The position numbers and the translations under genes are program-made. Of a stretch of 64,000 nt of DNA, positions 42,912 to 51,543 are shown in pieces (the stretch's first letter is position 1; each line of letters starts with the position of its first letter). This DNA comes from CAWDMN01 sp963803155 (lineage in GTDB: Bacteria > Acidobacteriota > Terriglobia > Versatilivoradales > Versatilivoraceae). Under the pieces are notes generated by a model, which saw nothing but the letters and a program-made list of their open reading frames with translations, had not been told where the DNA came from and ran no database searches. The DNA lies in the NCBI GenBank assembly GCA_963803155.1, contig CAWDMN010000002.1:1-64000 (forward strand), written 5' to 3'.

Positions 42912-44954
42912 GTGGCGCCATGCCGTCATGAGTGGCTCCCAAGACTCTCTTTTTTTTCCAGCAGCCAGTCTGCTTCAAGACTCTGCGCGGGAGTTCTGGT
43001 GCTCCTGCTTCTCGCCGTGGCAGGCTGCCAGAAGGTTCCACCACCTGCTCAATCTAGGAAGAGAATGGTCATCCTGGGCTTCGATGGAGTGGATCCCAAC
43101 CTGTTGCAGAAATGGGCGCGGGAAGGAAAACTACCGCATCTCCAACAATTAATTTCCTCGGGGACTTTTGAGAAACTGGGGACCACCAATCCCCCGGAAT
43201 CACCCGTGGCCTGGGCCACTTTCGCCACCGGCTTGAATCCCGGCCAGCATGGAATATTCGACTTCATTGGACGAAATCCTGACACCTATATGCCGGAAAT
43301 CGCTTTGTCTACCATCCTGCCACCCCGATACCTGTTGGGTTTCATCTCTCTCGAGTCGGCCAAAGTGATCAATCATCGGCAAGGCATCCCTTTCTATAAG
43401 CGGTTGGCGGACTCTGGCATTAAGACCACGGTGTTGCGCATGCCGCTGGAATTTCCTCCTACCCCTCTTCCTGGAGGAAAACTGCTCGCGGGATTGAATG
43501 TTCCCGACATTCGGGGCACCTGGGGAACATTTCACTTTTTTTCCACCGCCCTTTCCCGCTGGGAGACCGACAGCAGCGAGTTTGGGGGGAAACTGGTCCG
43601 ATTGGAATTGAAAGACCATCACGCTACAACCTCAATTGAAGGTCCGCTGGATCCGCTCAGTTCCGGGGGAAAACGAGTCAGCCTGCCGCTGACTCTCAAC
43701 CTGGATTTGGAGAATAAGCAGGTTCAACTCACGGTTGGCGCCCAACAGGAATTTTTGCATGAGGGGCAATGGAGCCACTGGTTCAATTTTAGTTTCCCCG
43801 TCAATTTCTGGTTGAAGCTTCATGGAACCGGACGATTTTATGTTTCGCAACTTTATCCAGAGGTGGAAATTTATCTTTCTCCCATCAATTTGGATCCTGA
43901 AAAGCCCCCTTATCCAATTTCCTCCCCCGCGGGCTATGCCTCCGCGTTGAAGCAGGCCACCGGACAATATAAAACGCTCGGCTGGCCTTACGATACCTGG
44001 GGATTAAATGAAGAACGGATCGACGAGCGGGTCTTCCTGGAGGATGTCGAGCGGACCACCCGCGAGCATGCCGCTTTGCTTTTCCATGAAATGGCCACGG
44101 ATCCCGCGGCTTGCACCGTGTCCATTTTTACCGCTCCCGACAGCGTTTCACACATGCTTTTTCGACTCTTGGACCCTCAGCACCCCCGGTACGATGCGCA
44201 GGCAGCCGCGGCTTATGGCGACGCAATTCTCAAGACTTATGAGCAGATGGATAAAATCGTCGGAGAGGTTCAGACCCTCACTCCGCCGGAAACCGCGCTG
44301 CTGGTAGTGTCCGACCATGGATTCCACAGCTTTCGAAAGGGATTCAACACCAATACCTGGCTTGTCGAAAAGGGTTTGATGAAACTCCAGGGAGGAACCC
44401 CTTCCGCCCCGGCATATAATCCGGCCAGCTTTTTCCCCACCGTGGATTGGGATCATACTCAGGCCTATGCTGTGGGAATGGGGCAGATCTATATCAACCT
44501 GAAGGGGCGCGAAAAACGCGGCATTGTGGATGGTGACACGCCGCGGTATGAGGAGACCCTGAACCAAATTGTCGCCGGGTTGGAACAGGTGGTAGATCCA
44601 GACACGGGGGAAAAGGTGATCGAAAAAGTTTATAGGACCAGGGATATTTATCGGGGAAAATTCACCAAAAATTCCGCTGAACTCCGTGTCGCCTTTTACC
44701 CAGGCTATCGCACCTCCTGGGAAACCACACTGGGCGGGGTTCCCCAAGGACTCGTCTCAGCTAACCTGAAAAAATGGAGCGGCGACCATTCCGCGTCGGA
44801 ACCAGCCGACACTTCGGGGATCTTCCTTTCCAATCGCCGGCTGAGCACTCGGGAACCCAACATCGCGGATATCGCTCCCACGGTCTGCCAGTATTTCAAC
44901 ATCCCCTGCCCCGTCGAAATGGATGGGCATCCATTTATAATTCCCGAACGCTGA
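42912..44954 (+). CDS. Lipoprotein of the type I phosphodiesterase / alkaline phosphatase superfamily
   Basis: 680 residues as given, but the start is uncertain. The open frame reaches 42627, but its first ~95 codons run through R3 and R2 repeats, so I begin at GTG 42912; GTG 42999 (GGAG 5 nt upstream) is possible but leaves almost no n-region. The lipobox LAVAGC shows membrane anchoring. The AP-superfamily domain has MVILGFDGVDPNLL (metal Asp), NPPESPVAWATFATGLNPGQHGIFDFI (candidate nucleophile Thr/Ser), SIFTAPDSVSHM and VVSDHGFHSF. It resembles predicted phosphodiesterases that cleave phospho-sugars, nucleotide sugars or lipids; substrate unknown. It is 23 bp before the mannose-6-phosphate isomerase, so the two probably form an operon. 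Confidence 0.82.
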   Translation: MAPCRHEWLPRLSFFSSSQSASRLCAGVLVLLLLAVAGCQKVPPPAQSRKRMVILGFDGVDPNLLQKWAREGKLPHLQQLISSGTFEKLGTTNPPESPVAWATFATGLNPGQHGIFDFIGRNPDTYMPEIALSTILPPRYLLGFISLESAKVINHRQGIPFYKRLADSGIKTTVLRMPLEFPPTPLPGGKLLAGLNVPDIRGTWGTFHFFSTALSRWETDSSEFGGKLVRLELKDHHATTSIEGPLDPLSSGGKRVSLPLTLNLDLENKQVQLTVGAQQEFLHEGQWSHWFNFSFPVNFWLKLHGTGRFYVSQLYPEVEIYLSPINLDPEKPPYPISSPAGYASALKQATGQYKTLGWPYDTWGLNEERIDERVFLEDVERTTREHAALLFHEMATDPAACTVSIFTAPDSVSHMLFRLLDPQHPRYDAQAAAAYGDAILKTYEQMDKIVGEVQTLTPPETALLVVSDHGFHSFRKGFNTNTWLVEKGLMKLQGGTPSAPAYNPASFFPTVDWDHTQAYAVGMGQIYINLKGREKRGIVDGDTPRYEETLNQIVAGLEQVVDPDTGEKVIEKVYRTRDIYRGKFTKNSAELRVAFYPGYRTSWETTLGGVPQGLVSANLKKWSGDHSASEPADTSGIFLSNRRLSTREPNIADIAPTVCQYFNIPCPVEMDGHPFIIPER

Positions 44955-44977
44955 CTTGAATGATTCGAGGATCATCA

Positions 44978-46057
44978 ATGACCGCTTTTGACCAATTGGA
45001 AACACTCAAATCCCGAACTGAATTGCCGCTCTTTTTCGAACGGAATCGTGTTTTCCGCGTCTATCAGGGAGGACGGCTGTTTGCTGATTTTTTTGGAGAC
45101 GCCCCTGAAGATGGCAACTTCCCCGAAGAGTGGGTGGCCTCTTCCACGCGCGCAATGAATAAAAATCCTAAAAGTGAGATGGAAGGGATCTCCGTGCTCC
45201 AGGGGACTCAAATGCCCTTCCACTTATTCCTCGAACATTATCGGAACGAACTGCTGGGCGGAAGGGAGCAATTTGCACTGCTCGTCAAGCTGCTCGACAG
45301 CGCCATCCGTCTGCCGGTACAGGCGCACCCCGACAAAGCCTTCACCCGGATTCATTTCAACAGCACACATGGCAAAACCGAAATGTGGCTGGTGTTGGCT
45401 ACCCGCGAGAATGCCTGCATTTATTATGGATTCAAAGAAGGGGTGTCGCGCGATGATTTTCGCCAGGCCATTGCCGCCAGTGAAACAGATTCACGGGCCA
45501 TGCCTCAATTGTTGAACCGGCTCCCAGCCAACCCGGGGGATACCTATCTCATTCCAGCCCGCATGGTGCATGCCATTGGGGAAGGTTGTTTGATCTTGGA
45601 AGTCCAGGAGCCAACCGACTTTGTAGTTCAGCCGGAGGCATGGTGCGGGGATTACCGTCTCAACGATCACGAAATGTATCAAGGCCTGGATCATGAATTG
45701 GCGCTGGATTGTTTCGATTTTTTCGAACATATCGGCCCTAACGCCATTGAATGGGGCCGAAAATATCCGGTCCCATTTCTCCAGACTCGCCATGTCACGG
45801 GAGAGACGCTGATTGGCTTTGAAGATACTCCGGATTTTGCCGTGCGACGGTATCAAGTCCATGGCGGAGAATACAGCTTGGACAATGCTCCGGCTATTTA
45901 TGTGGTGACGGCGGGAGAAGGAAGAATTTGGAAAAAAGGATTTTCAAAAGAGGTGAAAAGAGGGGATTACTTCTTCCTCCCCTTCAAGGCCAATGGCAGC
46001 GTAGTTTCCAGCTCATCCAACCTCGAGTTGGTGGAATGCCTCCCTCCCGCAAACTGA
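44978..46057 (+). CDS. manA: Mannose-6-phosphate isomerase, class I
   Basis: 359 residues from ATG 44978, with GAGG 7 nt upstream. Cytoplasmic. It is a cupin-type type I phosphomannose isomerase that interconverts mannose-6-phosphate and fructose-6-phosphate with zinc. The zinc ligands are visible: Q and H in LPVQAHPDK, E in GKTEMWLV and H in PARMVHAIGEGCLILEVQEPTDF. A lid domain is shortened, as in bacterial forms. It follows the AP-superfamily lipoprotein in one transcript. Symbol manA is given by family and could be a specialised paralog. Confidence 0.9.
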   Translation: MTAFDQLETLKSRTELPLFFERNRVFRVYQGGRLFADFFGDAPEDGNFPEEWVASSTRAMNKNPKSEMEGISVLQGTQMPFHLFLEHYRNELLGGREQFALLVKLLDSAIRLPVQAHPDKAFTRIHFNSTHGKTEMWLVLATRENACIYYGFKEGVSRDDFRQAIAASETDSRAMPQLLNRLPANPGDTYLIPARMVHAIGEGCLILEVQEPTDFVVQPEAWCGDYRLNDHEMYQGLDHELALDCFDFFEHIGPNAIEWGRKYPVPFLQTRHVTGETLIGFEDTPDFAVRRYQVHGGEYSLDNAPAIYVVTAGEGRIWKKGFSKEVKRGDYFFLPFKANGSVVSSSSNLELVECLPPAN

Positions 46058-46263
46058 TCGAACAATGGCAACACGCGAATGATCGCGCATTCCACGAGGT
46101 GGAGCTGGCACTCCGTGCATGCTCGCCCTGCCAAAGCGAGGGAGCTCAGATCCATCTTCCGCCAGGCACAGCAACGCGCGACAGGGGGTTTCATCATGCT
46201 CGCACGTTCCGGGTGTTCTACTATAATCACACGGAGCGGTCATGGACAGGCCCGAGAACTCGT

Positions 46264-46382
46264 GACTACTCAGCGCCCCCAGGTATGGAAGCCACGCTTC
46301 GTGCATTTTGCGAGGCGCGGAGTCTAGCCACCTAGCAAAAGCCCCCGGCATCCGCCTGAAGCGGACTCACCGTGGCTACCAC
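46264..46382 (+). repeat. Intergenic repeat family R4, copy 1
   Basis: ACTACTCAGC, then GAAGCCACGCT, GCATTTTGCGAGGCG, CCGCCTGAAGCGGA and CTCACCGTGGCTACCA. The same blocks in the same order are at 61012-61133. No gene is seen in the rest of the 46058-46460 gap. Confidence 0.7.
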
Positions 46383-46460
46383 TTACACGAGGATCTGAGC
46401 CCCTATCACTCTTTGATCGTGCAGGATCATATTCAAAAGAAATTGAAGAGGTATAGTCCG

Positions 46461-47399
46461 ATGCGATTTTTTTCTCTCTTATCCCTGGGTCCCGCCATTT
46501 TCCTCGCCGGCTCTTTGATTGGTGTCGGCCAAAATAATCTAATCCTGGCATCTCCCCTGGATTCCACCCAGAAGCGGCAGCCGCCCGCCTCCGTCTCTCC
46601 ATCAAAGCCGGCGCAATTGCCCACGGAGGCGGCTTGGCCACAATTTTTAGAGTCGGTGCGTCAAAAATCCCTGGATTACATCGGTGCTTTGCCGGATTTC
46701 ATCTGCCGTCAGCAGGTGCAGCGGATGGCCAAATGGGGGGGGCTGGGGAGCTGGCAAAATGTGGATCGGTTGGTACTGGAAGTTTCCTATTATGAGAAGA
46801 CGGAACACTACAAAGCATTGTTGAAAAACGATAAGCCGTTGCGTGGGGATGTGAAGGGGAAAGTGGGAGGAATTATCTCTCGGGGCGATTTCGGAAACGC
46901 GCTACGACTCTTGTTCACCCCGGAGTCCAATGCGTCATTCAAAAGGGAGGGCAAGGAACGCATCCGCGGACACGCCGCGTTGCGAGTGAGTTTTGCCGTT
47001 CCCCAAAAAAATTCTGGTTACGATGTTGGATTTGGCGATGAGCGAGTCACCGTGGCTTATGTTGGCCGCTGTTGGATCGAGTTGGCTACACGCCAGGTGG
47101 TCCGGTTGGAGTGTGAAGCCCGGGACATTCCCTCTTCGGTGCCGGTCCGGCGGTCCGCCCATATCACGGATTATGATTGGGTGGATATTGGAGGAGTCCA
47201 ATATTGGCTACCTGTGCGGGCTTCAGTCTATCTCAAGCTCATCAACGATCCCCACTACTCCCGGATGGACTTTTATGCGACCGTTTTCGGAGGAGAATCC
47301 TCTGGCGGATCGGTTCCCCCGGAACTCGAAGTGAGAAACGCCATGGAGTACAAACAGTACCGCAAGTTTGGATCGGAAGTCCGTCTGGTGCCCGAGTAA
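46461..47399 (+). CDS. Secreted protein of unknown function
   Basis: 312 residues from ATG 46461 (AGAGG 9 nt upstream). An upstream in-frame extension passes through the R4 repeat, so it is rejected. Signal peptide MRFFSLLSLGPAIFLAGSLIGVG. The mature protein opens with a Pro/Ser-rich linker and then YIGALPDFICRQQVQRMAKW, a DFIC motif that I associate with a large set of acidobacterial secreted proteins of unknown role. The rest is beta-strand rich (ALRVSFAVPQ, WIELATRQVVRLECEARDIP, YDWVDIGGVQYWLPVRASVYL), reminiscent of outer-membrane lipoprotein-sorting-like barrels. It begins a same-strand series of three secreted proteins. Confidence 0.72.
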   Translation: MRFFSLLSLGPAIFLAGSLIGVGQNNLILASPLDSTQKRQPPASVSPSKPAQLPTEAAWPQFLESVRQKSLDYIGALPDFICRQQVQRMAKWGGLGSWQNVDRLVLEVSYYEKTEHYKALLKNDKPLRGDVKGKVGGIISRGDFGNALRLLFTPESNASFKREGKERIRGHAALRVSFAVPQKNSGYDVGFGDERVTVAYVGRCWIELATRQVVRLECEARDIPSSVPVRRSAHITDYDWVDIGGVQYWLPVRASVYLKLINDPHYSRMDFYATVFGGESSGGSVPPELEVRNAMEYKQYRKFGSEVRLVPE

Positions 47400-47431
47400 C
47401 CGGAGTGTAAATCCATCTGAGGGAGCAACGC

Positions 47432-49612
47432 ATGTTATCCATCCACTTTCTTCACGGGAGCCAGAGGATCTTCGGGCGCCGAAACAACATGACCAGCCTG
47501 CTCTGCTGCTGCCTACTCCTCATCTCGATTTCCCCTCTTCAAGCACAGGTGTATTCTCCCAAAGTCCTGCGCCAAGGGCAGATCGACAGTTCCAACCTCG
47601 CGGCATTGGCAAAGGGAATTGTTGAACAGGCGGGAGCCCATACTTCACGCCAGAAGGCCGAGGCGATCTGGCGCTTTTTTCTGACGGACGGGCGCTTTGT
47701 CCCTCCCGGCTTTTGGTACCACATTGCCGGCTGGGCCTACGAAGAGCCGGGAGGTGAAGTGCTCGATCCGATCAAGCTCCTCAACAACTACGGATTTGGA
47801 TTGTGCTATCAGATTGCTCCCTTGCTTGAAGCAGTTTATAAGACCGCTGGATTCGAAGATGCTCGAGTCTGGTTCCTCACGGGCCATACGGTCACCGAAG
47901 TTTTCTACGATGGGGCGTATCACCATTACGATTCCGACATGCTGGGGTACACGACCGTCGGTCAAGGAGACCCAAAGAAACAGCCGGTCGCCTCAGTTTC
48001 CCAAATTGCCTTGGATGGTTCAATTCTTACGGGCAAACTGCTTGCGCCAAACCGGGTGGACTCCGCCAAGGTCGACTACCCTTGGTATCCGGCGGATTTG
48101 AGGGAGTCAGCGATTGGTGGTCTGGTGGAATCGTTTACCACCCGCAAGGACAATTGGCTGTTCCCTTTTACTCGATACGCGGAAGGCCATCGCATGGAAT
48201 TTGTGCTCCGCCCCGGAGAGCGGCTCATCCGATTTTATCAGCCGGAGGGTAATCAGCTTTATTATCTGCCCTACAAATTCGATGGCCGACGCTGGGAAGA
48301 ATTTCCCCGGGAAATTCCACAGGCCCAAATTCGCACAGAAGATGGCCCGCATAGCCAAAAGGATTCTCGTCGGTGGGCTACCGGTCGAATCGAATTCGAG
48401 CCGCCGCTTGACGACCGCCATTCCTACTATCCGCTTTTCAGCCCCGCCTTCAACGACAATCTCAATTTCCCGCAATCCCGCTCCAGGTTTTTTTCCCTGC
48501 GTCGTTTGACGGCGGAGCGGCCAGGGCAGGCTGTTTTTGAAATCCACAGCCCGTACGTCCTGATCGATGCCAAAGCGGAACTGGACGCGGTTCTTTCGCG
48601 GCCGGAACAGTCAGTGGAACTTGAGATTTCCGTGGACGCCGGCCTGCATTGGGAAAAGATGGCTGCAAAGCACGGCCCATTCCAGGGAAAATGGGAAGCC
48701 ATTCCCGAGCCAATAGTTCAATCGGAACACGGTACGCTTAGCGTAGTCAGCGGCCGATACAGCTATCTCGTGCGTCTGCGCCTTTCGGGCCCAGGGAGCG
48801 TGGATTCCCCCAAAGTAAACAGTCTGCGTCTGACGAGCCGCTTTCAGCTGAATCCGCGCACGCTGCCAGAGATTGCCGCAGGCCGCAATGAGATGATTTA
48901 TAGCGCTGGCCAAACGCAAGAGTGGTGGACCGTTTCGCCGAGCTTGGAGCAAATACAAAATATGGCCTGCCAGTTTAAGAATGTTCGTCCTATATCGGAG
49001 TCGGGACAAACTTTTCTCTGGCCCGCCGGAGAGGCTCCAGCAGAGCTGGTTTTCGAATTGGCCTCACCCGATGGAGGAGACTTGCTCGGATTCGAAGCTG
49101 GAGCGCGATTCTTGGATTTGCGCAATGGGCTTGCGCCCGACAAGCTGACCGCGGAAGTTCGCCAGACAAGCTTCCCCTCTGCCTCTGGAGCTTCCCACCG
49201 AATTCCCAAGGCATCCCTATCTTGGTCAGCTAATCTCGAAGGTCCTTACACCAACCTTTGGGATTATGGGCAAAATCCCAGATGGCTGGATGGCCAACCC
49301 GTCGAACAACAACTCCGCTGGCCCGAAGTGTACCGCACGGTCCGGAGTCTTCCCGCTGGCGTGCGGAAGCTGTACCTCCGTTATTCTTTTTCCGGCATGG
49401 GGTTGGATTCGCCCCGTTGGAATGTCATTTCCCATGCCTCAACTGGCTCTTCACCGCTTATCGTCACTCACCAATGGAATGCGGACGGCCGTCTCAGGGA
49501 ACATGTAGAGCGGATTGATCATCCCACCACGGAACATAAATACGATTTCACCGTAGAAAATTCTGTTGACCTTCACAATCATGCCATCATTTTTTACTGC
49601 CCGCCTAGGTGA
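47432..49612 (+). CDS. Secreted transglutaminase-fold protein
   Basis: 726 residues from ATG 47432 (GGAG 8 nt upstream); a second Met at 47489 begins a shorter signal peptide. The transglutaminase-like core is at ~85-180: YGFGLCYQIAPLLEAVYKTAGFEDARVWFLTGHTVTEVFYDGAYHHYDSDM, with the Cys-His-Asp order (C in GLCYQ, H in TGHTVTEV, D in YDSDM). Such domains act as papain-like proteases or amide cross-linkers. The remaining ~540 residues are beta-rich with no recognisable catalytic site and may bind a polymer. It is 32 bp after the preceding gene, so they are likely co-transcribed. Confidence 0.8.
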   Translation: MLSIHFLHGSQRIFGRRNNMTSLLCCCLLLISISPLQAQVYSPKVLRQGQIDSSNLAALAKGIVEQAGAHTSRQKAEAIWRFFLTDGRFVPPGFWYHIAGWAYEEPGGEVLDPIKLLNNYGFGLCYQIAPLLEAVYKTAGFEDARVWFLTGHTVTEVFYDGAYHHYDSDMLGYTTVGQGDPKKQPVASVSQIALDGSILTGKLLAPNRVDSAKVDYPWYPADLRESAIGGLVESFTTRKDNWLFPFTRYAEGHRMEFVLRPGERLIRFYQPEGNQLYYLPYKFDGRRWEEFPREIPQAQIRTEDGPHSQKDSRRWATGRIEFEPPLDDRHSYYPLFSPAFNDNLNFPQSRSRFFSLRRLTAERPGQAVFEIHSPYVLIDAKAELDAVLSRPEQSVELEISVDAGLHWEKMAAKHGPFQGKWEAIPEPIVQSEHGTLSVVSGRYSYLVRLRLSGPGSVDSPKVNSLRLTSRFQLNPRTLPEIAAGRNEMIYSAGQTQEWWTVSPSLEQIQNMACQFKNVRPISESGQTFLWPAGEAPAELVFELASPDGGDLLGFEAGARFLDLRNGLAPDKLTAEVRQTSFPSASGASHRIPKASLSWSANLEGPYTNLWDYGQNPRWLDGQPVEQQLRWPEVYRTVRSLPAGVRKLYLRYSFSGMGLDSPRWNVISHASTGSSPLIVTHQWNADGRLREHVERIDHPTTEHKYDFTVENSVDLHNHAIIFYCPPR

Positions 49613-49939
49613 AAGAGCCGTCCTCAATCGAACAATCTTCTAACTTCAATAACGCTGATTTCCGAAGTTGGAAGTGTAACATCCTGCCCACCCCAGTTTT
49701 GACTGCAAGTCCAAGACCGCCAGTTCTCCCAACAGTTCATTGCCCCGATTGGCCCTGCTGGGTGCGACTGTCCTCGCTGGCGCTTTCCATAATGAGAATT
49801 TTTTTTTCCTCCTAATCCTGCACGGAACTTTTGACCGAGTGATTTCGTTATATCAACTGCAAATCATATTCCTGGCGGCGGAATTCCCTGGTTGGAGAAA
49901 TCTAGCAGGCTCCGCCGCATGAGACCTCGAGGAGAAAGC
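49613..49939. other. 0.33 kb gap, nothing recognised
   Basis: No gene, repeat match or clear hairpin. It probably holds the promoter of the next gene. Confidence 0.4.
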
Positions 49940-51517
49940 ATGAAGAAATTGGCATTGTTTTTTATTTTGTCAGGATGCGCGCTGAACTTGTTTGCCCAAG
50001 TCGACTCGTCTTCCTATGAATGGGCGATGATTTCCAGGGGCGACAACCGGCCGGATTTCAATCCCTCCGAAGACAGTCTAAAGGCCCTGATTATCTCGCT
50101 ACATCAAAACATCCCGCCCGCGGAGTTCCAAAAATCGTTCGGAATGAGCCCGGAAAAATATCTGGAGAAAATCAATTTCCTGAAAAGCAAAAATTACCTC
50201 CATGAAAAGGAGGGGAAATTCCTCCTAAGCTGCCTGGTGGTCTCTGACCAGGAGGGAAGCGAATTGTTCAGACAGGCAGAGCCTCTGGCGCGAAAAATTG
50301 CCGACAGCATCAGGGCCAATCTCGATGCCTATAAAAGCCAATACATGAAAACCGACCTGGCCAAAACCACCGATTTCGAAAAAATTTCTTTTTTCCTCTT
50401 GAGCAACGTCCTGTTGGACTCTGGACAAATTTCAAATTTTGAAAATGAATTTCTTGCCCGGGAAAGGCCGCTCCGGCACGGAAAGAATTACTATTGCGCT
50501 TTTCTCCAAAATCTCCATTCCGAGCGAGAGTCGTTTGGAATTTATGGAAATGCCGTCTTCGAAGGCTTTCAGGTATATGGGAATAATCGGCAATCAATTA
50601 AAGACAATCCTGCCCGGGGAAAGTCCGAGGAGATGGCCACAATCAGCCGCAACGACATGCCAATCTTCGAGAATATAATATCTTCCTATAAACCAATCCT
50701 GATCGAAATCCTGAGAGACAACCGAGGCTATGCGGAAAGAGTATACGGGGAGACCCGTTTTTCAAAAGAAGTCTCCTTCGAGGAGTTTTTCATTTGGTGG
50801 TACCATTTCATTTACACCAGGGCCACCAACATTCTGGCGGAAAATAATTGCCTTGCGGTGCCGGAGAGCGGCAATTTTTATTTTCGAATTGATCCCAACT
50901 CCCGGACGGCCGCAAACGCGGATCCAACGGCGTCTCCAGAAATCGAGCAAATTCTGGAGCACTACGTGGCAGCGGTGGGTGGAAAGTCAACCTTGATGAG
51001 TCTCTCCACGGAGGCCCGGAAGGGCGAAATGAAAAATCCGCAAGGGATTTTCCCCCTGGAATCTTACGCCACAAATTCGGGCCGTTGGACTTACTTGTTC
51101 AAGAAAGATGAAAAAACTCATCAAATGCAGTGTGACAGGACGAAATGTTGGGAGAGGGGGAACCCGTCAGACCATCTGGATTCCAAAACATATGTCGAAT
51201 TGGCCGCTGCTTTTGATCTGCATTTCCCTTTGCATCTAAAAGAGTATCTTCCTTCTCTGCGGTTTCAGGGTAAAGAATCCTCGGGAGACAGATCCCTTCT
51301 GGTTTTGGAAGGAAGCTCGCCTGAGTTGGAGCCACTGCCGATAGTTTTTGACGCAGAAACCGGGCTGCTCTTAAAACTCGGGACCTTGGAATTCCAGGAT
51401 TACCGGAAGATAGGAGGCGTTCAACGCCCCTTCGTTTTTTTGTCCCCAACCGACGGGAGAATCACCTTCCGCGAAATTCAGCATAATCAGCCTTTGCCTG
51501 CCCAGATTTTTGATTAG
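49940..51517 (+). CDS. Secreted two-part protein of unknown function
   Basis: 525 residues from ATG 49940, with GAGGAG 5 nt upstream. Signal peptide MKKLALFFILSGCALNLFAQ. The N-terminal part (~40-90) reads like a winged-helix-type fold (EFQKSFGMSPEKYLEKINFLKSKNYLHEKEGKFLLS), followed by a mostly helical region. The C-terminal part (~330-525) begins EIEQILEHYVAAVGGKSTLMSLSTEARKG, the opening typical of an outer-membrane-lipoprotein-like barrel domain frequent in acidobacteria, and ends with DYRKIGGVQRPFVF. No catalytic motif. Base composition is more AT-rich and codon use less biased than in the neighbours. Confidence 0.7.
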   Translation: MKKLALFFILSGCALNLFAQVDSSSYEWAMISRGDNRPDFNPSEDSLKALIISLHQNIPPAEFQKSFGMSPEKYLEKINFLKSKNYLHEKEGKFLLSCLVVSDQEGSELFRQAEPLARKIADSIRANLDAYKSQYMKTDLAKTTDFEKISFFLLSNVLLDSGQISNFENEFLARERPLRHGKNYYCAFLQNLHSERESFGIYGNAVFEGFQVYGNNRQSIKDNPARGKSEEMATISRNDMPIFENIISSYKPILIEILRDNRGYAERVYGETRFSKEVSFEEFFIWWYHFIYTRATNILAENNCLAVPESGNFYFRIDPNSRTAANADPTASPEIEQILEHYVAAVGGKSTLMSLSTEARKGEMKNPQGIFPLESYATNSGRWTYLFKKDEKTHQMQCDRTKCWERGNPSDHLDSKTYVELAAAFDLHFPLHLKEYLPSLRFQGKESSGDRSLLVLEGSSPELEPLPIVFDAETGLLLKLGTLEFQDYRKIGGVQRPFVFLSPTDGRITFREIQHNQPLPAQIFD

Positions 51518-51543
51518 CCGCCCCAGCCGAGGCTGATCGAAAC

